Assembly (NCBI RefSeq): GCF_028282165.1
Contig: NZ_JANQIM010000037.1
Span: 1-33,981, forward strand
Length of the DNA: 33,981 nucleotides
Reading direction: 5' to 3'
From: Winogradskyella sp.
GTDB taxonomy: Bacteria; Bacteroidota; Bacteroidia; Flavobacteriales; Flavobacteriaceae
Part shown: positions 7,968 through 16,320 of the stretch, piece after piece
Layout: every line of letters begins with the position of its first letter
How positions within the stretch are numbered: the first letter of the stretch is position 1
Made by a program: the position numbers and the translations under genes
Notes under the pieces: generated by a model
The model's database searches: none
What the model was told of the DNA's origin: nothing
Seen by the model: only the letters and a program-made list of their open reading frames with translations

Positions 7968-9743
7968 CTAGTGACTATGTGCTTCTCCAGCACCAGATGG
8001 TATTCTAATGTTTTCAACAATTTCCTGTACATGTTGAGGCGGTGCGGATGTCATGCGCGACACTACTACCGAAACAATAACATTTACAAGCATAGCAATG
8101 GTTCCGAACCCTTCAGGTGAAGTACCAAACCACCATTCGCTTGCTGGTCTAGGATCGAATGCTCCTATTAGACCGGTTTTATATCTAATCATATAGAACA
8201 ACATCAAAGTAATTCCGACGATCATACCTGCAATTGCACCTTGCTTATTCATGCGTTTATCAAAAATCCCGAGAATAATGGCTGGGAAAAATGAAGCAGC
8301 TGCAAGTCCGAAAGCCAATGCTACTACGGCAGCAACAAACCCTGGTGGATTCATACCAAAGTACCCTGCTACTAAAATAGCACCTAGAATAGCAATACGT
8401 GCTGCCCAAAGCTCTCCTTTTTCAGATAGATCTGGCTTTATTTGTTTCTTAATCAAATCATGGGAAATTGATGTTGAAATTACTAATAAAAGTCCTGCAG
8501 CAGTAGATAATGCTGCCGCTAATCCACCAGCTGCAACCAGTGCGATTACCCAATTTGGCAGTTTAGCAATTTCTGGATTGGCCAATACCATGATATCTCT
8601 ATCTACATATAATTCATTTGCCGAATCCGTAGCATTTGAAATGGTACGCTCACCATAAACGCCCCTAGCTTCATTAAATATGGGTTTTTTGCCATCAATA
8701 GCACCACCAGCTACATACTGAATTTTGCCATCACCATTCTTATCGGTCCAAGCTATTAGACCACTATCTTCCCAATTTTTAAACCATGCTGGCACTTCAG
8801 TATATTCTGTATCTCTTACGGTCTCAATTAAATTGGTTCTTGCAAATACTGCAATAGCAGGTGCTGTTGTATAGAGAATAGCGATGAATAACAACGCTAA
8901 ACCAGCTGATTTACGTGCATCTTTCACCTTAGGTACCGTAAAGAAACGTACGATAACGTGTGGTAATCCGGCTGTACCAACCATTAATGCTAAAGTAATG
9001 GCAAAGACATCCCAAGTAGATTTACTACCGTCTGTGTATTCCTTAAATCCGAGTTCTGTATGCAGTCGATCCAATTTGTCCAGGAGCAATTCGCCTCCTT
9101 CTACACTTCCTCCCATACCTAATTGTGGAATAATATTCCCCGTCATTTGCATAGAAATGAAAAATGCAGGTACCATAAATGCAAAGATCAGTACACAATA
9201 TTGGGCGACCTGTGTATAGGTGATGCCTTTCATTCCTCCAAGGAAAGCAAATACTAACACAATGGCCATACCTATAACAACTCCCAAGTTGATGTCAACT
9301 TCCAAGAATCTAGAAAATACTACACCTACACCGCGCATTTGTCCGGCAACATAAGTAAACGACACTAAAAGTGCACAGATTACCGCAACGGTTCTGGCTG
9401 TGTTAGAATAATAGCGATCTCCGATAAAATCGGGAACGGTAAACTTTCCGAATTTCCGAAGGTAAGGCGCTAATAATAATGCCAGTAGTACATAACCGCC
9501 TGTCCAGCCCATAAGGTAAACTGAGCCATCGTAACCTGTGAAAGAAATGATACCAGCCATCGATATAAACGATGCTGCACTCATCCAATCGGCCGCTGTG
9601 GCCATACCATTTGCTAAAGGAGATACACCTCCACCTGCAACATAAAAGTCTTTTGTTGAGCCTGCTCTTGCCCAAATTGCAATTCCGAAATATAGTGCGA
9701 ATGTGATCCCAACTAATATCCATGTCCAAGTTTGTACACTCAT
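7968..9743 (-). CDS. Sodium/solute symporter large subunit, VC_2705 subfamily (ActP-like)
   Basis: A 591-aa SSS-family transporter with about 13 hydrophobic segments. It has the family core GGLAAALSTAAGLLLVIS near 406-423 and early conserved blocks (DFYVAGGGVSP, GMATAADWMSAASF). Pairing with a DUF4212 gene 32 nt upstream defines the VC_2705 subfamily, relatives of acetate permease ActP. An extramembrane insertion of about 80 residues (305-390) carries DKNGDGKI (334-341), spaced like an EF-hand calcium loop; the protein ends in HSH. Acetate/propionate is the likely substrate given the acyl-CoA synthetases in the same module, but substrate is inferred from context. Confidence 0.9.
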   Translation of the reverse strand: MSVQTWTWILVGITFALYFGIAIWARAGSTKDFYVAGGGVSPLANGMATAADWMSAASFISMAGIISFTGYDGSVYLMGWTGGYVLLALLLAPYLRKFGKFTVPDFIGDRYYSNTARTVAVICALLVSFTYVAGQMRGVGVVFSRFLEVDINLGVVIGMAIVLVFAFLGGMKGITYTQVAQYCVLIFAFMVPAFFISMQMTGNIIPQLGMGGSVEGGELLLDKLDRLHTELGFKEYTDGSKSTWDVFAITLALMVGTAGLPHVIVRFFTVPKVKDARKSAGLALLFIAILYTTAPAIAVFARTNLIETVRDTEYTEVPAWFKNWEDSGLIAWTDKNGDGKIQYVAGGAIDGKKPIFNEARGVYGERTISNATDSANELYVDRDIMVLANPEIAKLPNWVIALVAAGGLAAALSTAAGLLLVISTSISHDLIKKQIKPDLSEKGELWAARIAILGAILVAGYFGMNPPGFVAAVVALAFGLAAASFFPAIILGIFDKRMNKQGAIAGMIVGITLMLFYMIRYKTGLIGAFDPRPASEWWFGTSPEGFGTIAMLVNVIVSVVVSRMTSAPPQHVQEIVENIRIPSGAGEAHSH

Positions 9744-9775
9744 AATATTTTATTTTTTTTGGTTATTAGTTAAGA

Positions 9776-10036
9776 CTATTCGTCGTAACCGTATTTTTTA
9801 TCTAGTTTATTCATAATGCGAACGTAAACGAATATTAAGATGACGAATACGTATATCGATCCTTGCTGTGCAAACCAGAAGCCAAGTTTAAAGCCTCCAA
9901 GGTTTATTTGATTTAAAGTATCTTTAAAGAGGATACCACAGCCATAGGATACAATGAACCAAATGGCCAAGAGTATGGAAAGGTATTTTACATTTTCCTT
10001 CCAATATGCTGTTGCGTTTTGTTGTTTATCTGACAT
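9776..10036 (-). CDS. DUF4212 small subunit of the symporter
   Basis: An 86-aa protein with two hydrophobic segments (about 20-36 and 51-72) and the family pattern YWKENVKYLSILLAIWF near the start, followed by FKLGFWFAQQGSIYVF. DUF4212 proteins are encoded next to VC_2705-type symporters and are presumed small subunits; here the symporter gene follows after 32 nt. The porin gene ends 12 nt upstream, so all three are probably one transcript. Confidence 0.93.
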   Translation of the reverse strand: MSDKQQNATAYWKENVKYLSILLAIWFIVSYGCGILFKDTLNQINLGGFKLGFWFAQQGSIYVFVILIFVYVRIMNKLDKKYGYDE

Positions 10037-10048
10037 AATGCTGTTGGT

Positions 10049-11332
10049 TTATAAAAATATGTGTGTTTGAATTGTAAAGACATTTCTATTTTCCGCTCCC
10101 ATTGCTCCACTTTTGCCAGTCAAATATTCTGCCGTGATCTTGGCGAAATGACCGTTTATAAAATAGTTTAAACCTACACCAAATTCATTAGCAGTATTCG
10201 GTGTAAAATCAAGGTCTTGTGTGTTATACTTAACATAAGGCATAAGTTTGGCATTTCGAAACAAAAGCCCAACTTGCCCATGAACAATTGAGCCCGATGA
10301 AGGCACTAATCCACCACCAGGAGCACCTGTAGTGTCGCCATAATTATAGTTGTAATAAGCACCTAGAGCACTAATAGCCAACTTGTCGTTTAAGGGTGCA
10401 TCATAGAATGCATCGGCTGCAAAATGGAAAACATCCTCTCTATTGTCTAGAGTATTAACCGCCAAGGCATCCGGATGGTAGTGGAAGCCAGCTCCAATAC
10501 TTAGTACTTTCTTTTTTCCTAAATAGGAACCTACGAAATAAGGTAGCTTATCAGATTCCTTATCAAATATGTCATATTTAAAATAACCCGCATAGTTCCA
10601 TGTTCCCGTCCCTATACTATTATCTACTTGAAATGTAGGTGATGCACCTAAATTATCTGGTAAACCATCGCCATTATCATCAGCACCAAAATTATTTCTG
10701 GCGTTATTTGCAGAAACACGATATCCGAATTTCCCTAGCGAACCTTTGGCATAAATGCCTAAATGACGTGCAAATTGGTCACTAGTTGTAATATTTGACC
10801 ATGGAAATAACCTTGCATCAGACACAGATGCTCCTCCTTGACCACCTGGATTATCTAAGGTCATCATGTTTAAGGTACTTTGGTTAGTAAGCCGTGAAAT
10901 TCCATTCCAATAATGCAACCCAGATCCAACATGCAATTTCCCGGGAACTACCGCAAATTCAGCCCAGGCATCGTGCAAAAACAACAAACTGCGCTGATTA
11001 TCTGACTGGGAGTTTGGATTGGCAGTAAGCTGACTAGCTCCTAAGCTATTCAAACCAAAATGGGTTAAAATCAAAAATCGTGGTGAAATTTGTGCATAGG
11101 CCAACATTCTTGACCTTCTGATAGAGAACTTAGGTCCCTTTTGTTCTGATCCACCTTGAAGCCACATTTGGTGCCACAAGATAAATCGAATGTATTTACT
11201 ACCATCATCATTTAATTTTACTTGTAATGGTTTGTAAGTATGATCCGGTTCAGAATCTTCTTGTTGTCCCCAACCTGCAAATGGCATAAAAAATAGCGCA
11301 AGTAGAAACAAAGTCAAACTTGTTTTTTTCAT
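10049..11332 (-). CDS. Outer-membrane porin (beta-barrel)
   Basis: A 427-aa protein with a signal peptide (MKKTSLTLFLLALFFMPFAG, cleavage probably near WGQ) and a long run of alternating beta strands ending in Phe-Leu, as barrels do. The start of the mature part (YIRFILWHQMWLQ, then SIRRSRMLAYAQISPRF) looks like porins of the OprP/O type found in Bacteroidota. A DDNGDG segment lies in a loop at about 215-222. First gene of the porin-DUF4212-symporter set, so likely the outer-membrane entry route for the symporter's substrate. The upstream region carries the shared 15-mer, a 14-bp tandem repeat and a TTTAGCATAA site. Confidence 0.82.
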   Translation of the reverse strand: MKKTSLTLFLLALFFMPFAGWGQQEDSEPDHTYKPLQVKLNDDGSKYIRFILWHQMWLQGGSEQKGPKFSIRRSRMLAYAQISPRFLILTHFGLNSLGASQLTANPNSQSDNQRSLLFLHDAWAEFAVVPGKLHVGSGLHYWNGISRLTNQSTLNMMTLDNPGGQGGASVSDARLFPWSNITTSDQFARHLGIYAKGSLGKFGYRVSANNARNNFGADDNGDGLPDNLGASPTFQVDNSIGTGTWNYAGYFKYDIFDKESDKLPYFVGSYLGKKKVLSIGAGFHYHPDALAVNTLDNREDVFHFAADAFYDAPLNDKLAISALGAYYNYNYGDTTGAPGGGLVPSSGSIVHGQVGLLFRNAKLMPYVKYNTQDLDFTPNTANEFGVGLNYFINGHFAKITAEYLTGKSGAMGAENRNVFTIQTHIFL

Positions 11333-11359
11333 AAATTTTAGTGATTTAGTTAGTTACAA

Positions 11360-11374
11360 TTGGTTTTGTGTGCA
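11360..11374. promoter_or_regulatory. Shared 15-mer upstream of the porin gene
   Basis: TTGGTTTTGTGTGCA on the plus strand, identical to the reverse complement of 4510-4524. It lies 27 bp before the porin ATG, close to the 31 bp seen at the other copy. Probably a common operator; a chance match cannot be excluded for 15 bases alone. Confidence 0.4.
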
Positions 11375-11379
11375 CCACT

Positions 11380-11407
11380 AAGCTCTAAAAAACAAGCTCT
11401 AAAAAAA
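11380..11407. repeat. Two tandem copies of a 14-bp unit before the porin gene
   Basis: AAGCTCTAAAAAA occurs at 11380-11392 and again at 11394-11406, a period of 14 bp, 48-74 bp upstream of the porin start. Adjacent to the shared 15-mer; could be part of a regulator site or merely local duplication. Confidence 0.5.
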
Positions 11408-11440
11408 AAGTTAATATAGTTTTTTGTTAATTAAATATAC

Positions 11441-11451
11441 TTTTAGCATAA
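11441..11451. promoter_or_regulatory. TTTAGCATAA site between the HTH gene and the porin gene
   Basis: TTTTAGCATAA, sharing a 10-bp core with two sites at 11954-11964 and 11973-11983 upstream of the HTH gene. It is about 109 bp before the porin start and 68 bp after the HTH gene stop. Candidate binding site of the HTH protein. Confidence 0.4.
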
Positions 11452-11518
11452 AAAAGCTAATACTTAAAGCTATAAAATAACTTAAACAAAATATACCTAA
11501 AAATTATTGAAACAATAC

Positions 11519-11938
11519 CTAATCCCTGAAACGTTCCCATTTAATAAGCATAAACTTATCCCCAAGTTCAGTTACTAGCGTACCCGCTCCTGATAGATTT
11601 TTGGAATTAGAAAAAAATTTGGAGAGCTCTTCTGCGTTTAAAATTTTATAGGTTGGGTGGTATTTAGAATTATAAGGTCGCTTAATATTAAACTTTTTCA
11701 CCCAATTCATTACACTAACATGAGAAATACCAAGGATACGCTCAATTTCACGATATGTTAGCCCCTCCAAGTAAAGCTGTAGGGCTTTATTAACATAATA
11801 ATCATCAATCTTTTTCCCTAATTTATTTACAGTAAAGTAATAATTACAAGACTTACATTTATAGCGTTGCCTATTATTTACTATTCCGCTCTTAACGTAG
11901 TGATTAGAACCACAATTTGGACAAAGATTAGTTTTCAT
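11519..11938 (-). CDS. Zinc-ribbon/HTH protein of IS1 InsA type, lacking a transposase domain
   Basis: A 139-aa protein. Residues 6-31 form a zinc ribbon (CPNC at 6-9, CKSC at 28-31) and 48-82 a helix-turn-helix (LTYREIERILGISHVSVMNWV), the arrangement of InsA and the N-terminus of IS1-type transposases. There is no DDE/DDN catalytic domain. A roughly 50-residue tail (LVTELGDKFMLIKWERFRD at the end) replaces it. No IS ends or target duplication are visible around the gene, and the next gene is 186 bp away on the same strand. It is therefore more likely a domesticated DNA-binding regulator than a mobile element. Two TTTAGCATAA copies lie 16-45 bp upstream of its ATG, suggesting autoregulation. 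A cut-off transposase fragment is the alternative, but the frame is intact. Confidence 0.7.
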   Translation of the reverse strand: MKTNLCPNCGSNHYVKSGIVNNRQRYKCKSCNYYFTVNKLGKKIDDYYVNKALQLYLEGLTYREIERILGISHVSVMNWVKKFNIKRPYNSKYHPTYKILNAEELSKFFSNSKNLSGAGTLVTELGDKFMLIKWERFRD

Positions 11939-11953
11939 TAGTTATATATATTT

Positions 11954-11983
11954 ATTTAGCATAAATATATTAATTTAGCATAA
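11954..11983. promoter_or_regulatory. Two direct ATTTAGCATAA repeats upstream of the HTH gene
   Basis: ATTTAGCATAA at 11954-11964 and 11973-11983, same orientation, 19 bp start to start (about two helical turns, so on the same DNA face). They cover the expected promoter of the minus-strand HTH gene. A third core copy is at 11442-11451. Spacing and position suit an operator. Confidence 0.5.
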
Positions 11984-12166
11984 TATATACAAATAAAAAT
12001 ACTTTGTTGTAGCAATAAGCAAAAGTCATTAAACAAAAAAATACAATATATCAGGGCATCTCTTAGATTGGAAAGACCTTTAGTTAACTTAGATTAATAA
12101 GTATAGATTTTAACACAAAAAATTAGCTTTTATCGAAAACCAATGACAAAGCATTGGGTATTCTTT

Positions 12167-12195
12167 TTGATTTTCTTAACATTTAAATATATTAG
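12167..12195 (+). promoter_or_regulatory. Probable promoter of the DUF3857 gene pair
   Basis: TTG at 12167-12169, 18-bp spacer, then TATATTAG at 12188-12195, close to the Bacteroidota consensus TTG-N17-23-TAnnTTTG with one mismatch in the -7 box. Transcription would begin near 12200, a few bases before the ATG at 12213. Confidence 0.4.
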
Positions 12196-12212
12196 TCGCA
12201 GATTATTACAAC

Positions 12213-14141
12213 ATGGCTAAACTCTACTTCCCCTTATTCTTTTTGGTCTTTACTTTTTCAGTCATAAATGCCCAAAGAAAGATAGAACCAGATGCATACG
12301 ATATAGCAAAAGCAAAAAAACTAAAATCCAAATTCGATAATGAAGACGACGATGTTGTACTTGAGGAGAGTCTTGATTTTGTCTCATTCGATTTTAATTC
12401 TAGAACCGAAAACGTTACTGTGCAGCACGAAATGAAGGAAAAAATGATAAACATGAATACTCGTGCTGATATTCAAAAATATTGTTTTTATGATGGTCAA
12501 TCCGAGGTAATAGAATTTGAAATTAACTATAAAAATGGTCGAGATGCCAACTTTTTTATAAAAGACGAAGCTTACACCAGCGGCGATCTATTTCATAATG
12601 ATGCTAGGGTTATGTATACTGAAATGGATTTTCCGCTTCAAGGCTATCGCTATGAAACGTTTATCAAAAAGATCTACTTTGACATTAAATATTTTACAAA
12701 GCTATATTTCAATGACCAATACCCAACCGAAAATAAAGTCATTAGTATTGAAATTCCCGAGTGGTTAGATATAGAATTAAAGGAGATTAATTTTGAGGGG
12801 TTTAATATAGAGAAGCGTACTCAACCTAATCCCAGAAAGAAATCCAAAACCCATATTTATACACTAAAGGACATACCGGCCATGACAAAAGCCTCTAATG
12901 CACCTGGCCCCACTTACATGTATCCTCATTTGTTGATTTTAGCTAAATCCCATAAGAAACTTGACAAAACAACACCTATTTTCGAATCTACACAAGACTT
13001 GTACAATTGGTACAGTTCACTCACCAAAAGTTTAGAGAACGATAACACGCCTTTTAAAGAAAAAGTATCCGAACTCATCAAAGACGCTAAAACCGACGAG
13101 GACAAAATAAAGAACATCTATTATTGGGTACAAGATAATATTAGATATATTGCTTTTGAAGATGGAATCGCCGGGTTTAAGCCAGATGAAGCTTCTAATG
13201 TGTACAATAAAAAATATGGTGATTGCAAAGGCATGGCTAATCTTACCAAACAAATGCTTATAGAAGCTGGTTTTGATGCTAGACTAACTTGGATTGGTAC
13301 TAAACATATCGCTTACGACTATTCCACACCCAATTTGTCCGTGGATAACCATATGATCTGTTCACTTTTTAAGGATGGCGAAGTTATATTCTTGGATGGT
13401 ACTGAAAAGTTTAATGCTTATGGTGAATATGCCGACCGCATTCAAGGTAAGCAAGTTATGATAGAAAACGGCGATGCGTATATTTTAAAAACTGTCCCAG
13501 TAAGTGATGTAGCATTTAATAAAGAAGTTTTTACATACAACTTAAACCTTGAAGGGGAAACCTTAAAAGGCACTGTAAACAAACAGTATAAAGGAGAAAG
13601 TCGTTCTGATTTGCTCTATTTTTTCGATCAGCTTAAGTCGGATAAAAAAGAAGAATTCTTAGAATACTTTTTAAATAAAGGGAATAGTAACATCAAGGTT
13701 TTTGATATTAAAACTTCAGATTTATCCAATAGAGACATAAACATTGCTATGGACTATAAAATTGAAGTGAAGAATGCCGTATCGTCTTTTGACGGCTCCA
13801 TTTATATAGATTTGGATATAGATAAAGAACTGGCCGATTTTGCCTTTAAAGAGCGAGATGTTGATTACATCTTCAGTTCAAAAAAATATTTAGAATCTAC
13901 AACAAATCTTACTATTACTGAAGGGTATACTATTGATTATTTGCCTAAAAATATAGCTGTTTCAAACACCAATTACGACCTCTCTGTTTCCTTTACAAAA
14001 AATGACCGTCAACTTTCTTATAAAAAGGTATTCGTGATTAAAAATGCTATAATTGAAACTACGGATTTTGAAGAGTGGAATACTTTTATGGAGGACCTCA
14101 ACACCCTATATAATGAACAAATTATACTTACAAAAAACTAA
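12213..14141 (+). CDS. Exported DUF3857/transglutaminase-like protein, catalytic triad intact
   Basis: A 642-aa protein with a signal peptide (hydrophobic 4-19, cleavage near INAQ). DUF3857 occupies roughly the first 240 residues. A transglutaminase-like core follows at about 285-400, with Cys338 in YGDCKGMANL, His380 in DNHMICS and Asp395 in FLDGT, the expected Cys-His-Asp triad. The remainder is a beta-rich tail of the kind that follows in this family. Substrate is unknown; relatives in Bacteroidota are periplasmic or surface proteins and could be peptidases or crosslinking enzymes. It is followed after 4 nt by a paralogue without the triad. Confidence 0.9.
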   Translation: MAKLYFPLFFLVFTFSVINAQRKIEPDAYDIAKAKKLKSKFDNEDDDVVLEESLDFVSFDFNSRTENVTVQHEMKEKMINMNTRADIQKYCFYDGQSEVIEFEINYKNGRDANFFIKDEAYTSGDLFHNDARVMYTEMDFPLQGYRYETFIKKIYFDIKYFTKLYFNDQYPTENKVISIEIPEWLDIELKEINFEGFNIEKRTQPNPRKKSKTHIYTLKDIPAMTKASNAPGPTYMYPHLLILAKSHKKLDKTTPIFESTQDLYNWYSSLTKSLENDNTPFKEKVSELIKDAKTDEDKIKNIYYWVQDNIRYIAFEDGIAGFKPDEASNVYNKKYGDCKGMANLTKQMLIEAGFDARLTWIGTKHIAYDYSTPNLSVDNHMICSLFKDGEVIFLDGTEKFNAYGEYADRIQGKQVMIENGDAYILKTVPVSDVAFNKEVFTYNLNLEGETLKGTVNKQYKGESRSDLLYFFDQLKSDKKEEFLEYFLNKGNSNIKVFDIKTSDLSNRDINIAMDYKIEVKNAVSSFDGSIYIDLDIDKELADFAFKERDVDYIFSSKKYLESTTNLTITEGYTIDYLPKNIAVSNTNYDLSVSFTKNDRQLSYKKVFVIKNAIIETTDFEEWNTFMEDLNTLYNEQIILTKN

Positions 14142-14145
14142 ACTA

Positions 14146-16317
14146 ATGAAGACCCATATATTACTAATATTATTCGCATGTTTAACATTATCAACATTTG
14201 GGCAATCGAAGGAAGCCCAAGAAGCTAAAGATTTTTTCTGGGGCGCAAACGACACCTATAAAAATGCTATTGAAATCCCTGAAAAATGGAATAATGAATC
14301 CGCAGTCATTATTTACAAAAATGTTAACTACGACTTCCATAAGTTTGGCAAAAATGTGACGTATAAGAGTTCCGTAAGAAAACGCATAAAGCTTTTAGAC
14401 AAAGCTGCGGTTGAAGAATTTTCAGAATTTGCTTTCCAAAAGCGATTTAGATCTACAAAAGGGCGTTTTACTTGGCGAGAGAAAGGCAATAATTTTGTAG
14501 GTGTAAAGATTATTAAACCAGATGGTAAAGAAATAGAAATCGATATAGAAAAAGAGGCTGTGGAAGTAGACGGCGAGTCTAAAATTGCCATATCAAATCT
14601 TGAAATTGGTGACATAATTGACTATTATTTTTACAGCTTAGAACCATTTAAATCTACATATGCCTTTGGTTTTGATCCTGTTGAGACAACCTTAAATGAA
14701 GAATACCCCATAGTAAATTATAAACTCTTCATTGAAACCGAAAATGATTTCTTTATCAATTTTAGGTCCTTTAATGGCGCTCCTGAATTAAAAGAAATTC
14801 CGACCGATAAGCGCAGTTTGAGACGTTATGAGCTATCTGCTTCGGATATAGGCAAAAGTGAATATAAGCGTTGGTTTTTTCCACTTTTAGAATTGCCTTC
14901 TTACAAGTTTCAGGTTTATTTTGCACGCTCAGGTAAATTTGAGGACAGAGCCATGGCCTTTTTACCCGAAAAGGAAAGCATCATAAAGACTTCGGTTTCA
15001 AAATATGAAGTATTGGATTTGTATGATAATCGATTTAGACCAGATGGCGATATCGGGGATGTAAAAGGATTCTTTAAAAAGAAAACCTTCAAAAACCCTA
15101 CAGAAAAAGTCACTGAGGCCTATTATTACATGCGTCATTATTATTTAACACGCTTTGTTGAAGCCATATTCGCCAAAGAGGCAAACATAATGTTTAATCC
15201 TTATGTTTATTATGGTTATCCCGTTTTTATAGATAATCAAAAACAGTTTGTTAGGCATTTTACAGAATTTCTAAAACGCGAAAAAATAAAATATGAAATC
15301 GTTGTTGCCAAAAAACGTTATGATGGCTCAATTGAAGATTTACTTATAGAACGTAACGTTAATGTATTGATTAAGGTGAATACGCCAACACCATTATATG
15401 CAGAGCTTTTTAGTATCCACACCAATATTAATGAGTTTTCGCCTTTACTCGAAGGTACGGATGTTTACTTATTGTCGGCAACTCGTAATAAAATAGACAC
15501 CATTAAAAAGGGAAAACTTCCAGTATCATCTTATTCGGATAATGAGACCAAAAAAGAGATTTCCATTAGTTTAAATGATGATTTTTCTGGACTAAGAATT
15601 TCTTCAGTCAACTATTTTAAAGGACATGTAAAAACGGAACATCTATACGACCGTCTCTTATTCAATGACTATGTAAATGAGGATTATGCAAAATACGGCA
15701 CCAAATCCTGGATTAATATGATGAAACGTAAAAAAGACAAAGCGAGATATAAAAAAGAGTTAGACGCCCTAGCCAAAAAACTACAAGACAACCAGCAAGA
15801 GCGATTTAAAGCAGCGGCTGAATCAGATTTCGACTTAGAAGAATTTGAAAATTACACGTATTCTATTGACGCTACGGGACGTTATGCCTTTGATGATTAT
15901 TTTGTGTTTACAGAGAGTTTTGATATAAATAATGCACTTTTAAAGAAAGCTGGCCCTAATCACATTATTGAAATTGGAAGACTAATTGGAGGGCAAATTG
16001 ATTTGGAAGAAAAAGAACGGGAAAGAACAGCTAATATAAATGTAGAATATGCGAGAAGTTTTAATTACAAAATTGATTTTGTAATTCCTGAAGGCTATAC
16101 CGTTGCAGGCTTAGATAAACTAAACAAAAGTGTTGATAATGAAACTGGTGCTTTTATAAGTACTGCGACAATTGAGGATAATATTCTAAAAATAGAAACT
16201 TCCAAGAAATACAAAAACCATTTTGAACCCAGTGAGAACTGGCCAAAAATGATTGCATTCTTGGATGAGGCCAATCAATTTTCAAACGAAAAGATTCTCT
16301 TAAAGAAGATAAAATAA
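14146..16317 (+). CDS. Exported DUF3857 protein with degenerate transglutaminase domain
   Basis: A 723-aa paralogue of the preceding gene. The frame is open from 14053, but I place the start at 14146: the ATG there gives a clean signal peptide (MKTHILLILFACLTLSTFGQ) and lies 4 nt after the upstream stop, whereas the longer version would bury the signal behind 31 residues. DUF3857 features are clear (KRIKLLDKAAVEEFSEFAFQ, then GDIIDYYFYSLEPF). In the region matching YGDCKGMANL the sequence is VFIDNQKQFVRHF, without Cys; the His and Asp are not recognisable either. It is thus probably non-catalytic, perhaps a partner or scaffold of the active enzyme. It converges with the symporter gene downstream, with only 3 nt between stops. 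Confidence 0.87.
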   Translation: MKTHILLILFACLTLSTFGQSKEAQEAKDFFWGANDTYKNAIEIPEKWNNESAVIIYKNVNYDFHKFGKNVTYKSSVRKRIKLLDKAAVEEFSEFAFQKRFRSTKGRFTWREKGNNFVGVKIIKPDGKEIEIDIEKEAVEVDGESKIAISNLEIGDIIDYYFYSLEPFKSTYAFGFDPVETTLNEEYPIVNYKLFIETENDFFINFRSFNGAPELKEIPTDKRSLRRYELSASDIGKSEYKRWFFPLLELPSYKFQVYFARSGKFEDRAMAFLPEKESIIKTSVSKYEVLDLYDNRFRPDGDIGDVKGFFKKKTFKNPTEKVTEAYYYMRHYYLTRFVEAIFAKEANIMFNPYVYYGYPVFIDNQKQFVRHFTEFLKREKIKYEIVVAKKRYDGSIEDLLIERNVNVLIKVNTPTPLYAELFSIHTNINEFSPLLEGTDVYLLSATRNKIDTIKKGKLPVSSYSDNETKKEISISLNDDFSGLRISSVNYFKGHVKTEHLYDRLLFNDYVNEDYAKYGTKSWINMMKRKKDKARYKKELDALAKKLQDNQQERFKAAAESDFDLEEFENYTYSIDATGRYAFDDYFVFTESFDINNALLKKAGPNHIIEIGRLIGGQIDLEEKERERTANINVEYARSFNYKIDFVIPEGYTVAGLDKLNKSVDNETGAFISTATIEDNILKIETSKKYKNHFEPSENWPKMIAFLDEANQFSNEKILLKKIK

Positions 16318-16320
16318 AGT

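Noticed and set aside
8251..8658. 135-codon plus-strand frame opposite the symporter gene
   Set aside because: Mirror of transmembrane codons on the other strand; Ala/Pro-rich translation without recognisable features.
9403..9729. 108-codon frame on the same strand as the symporter
   Set aside because: Out-of-frame reading of the symporter N-terminus, which is conserved in the other frame.
11519..11938. Intact insertion sequence around the InsA-like gene
   Set aside because: No terminal inverted repeats, target duplication or catalytic partner gene found on either side.
12068..12100. Repeated CTTAGATT words in the HTH/DUF3857 intergenic region as an operator
   Set aside because: Eight-base AT-rich words recur easily by chance; no symmetry or meaningful spacing.
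14053..14145. Upstream ATG extension of the second DUF3857 gene
   Set aside because: It overlaps the preceding gene by 89 nt and hides a good signal peptide; the ATG at 14146 fits better.
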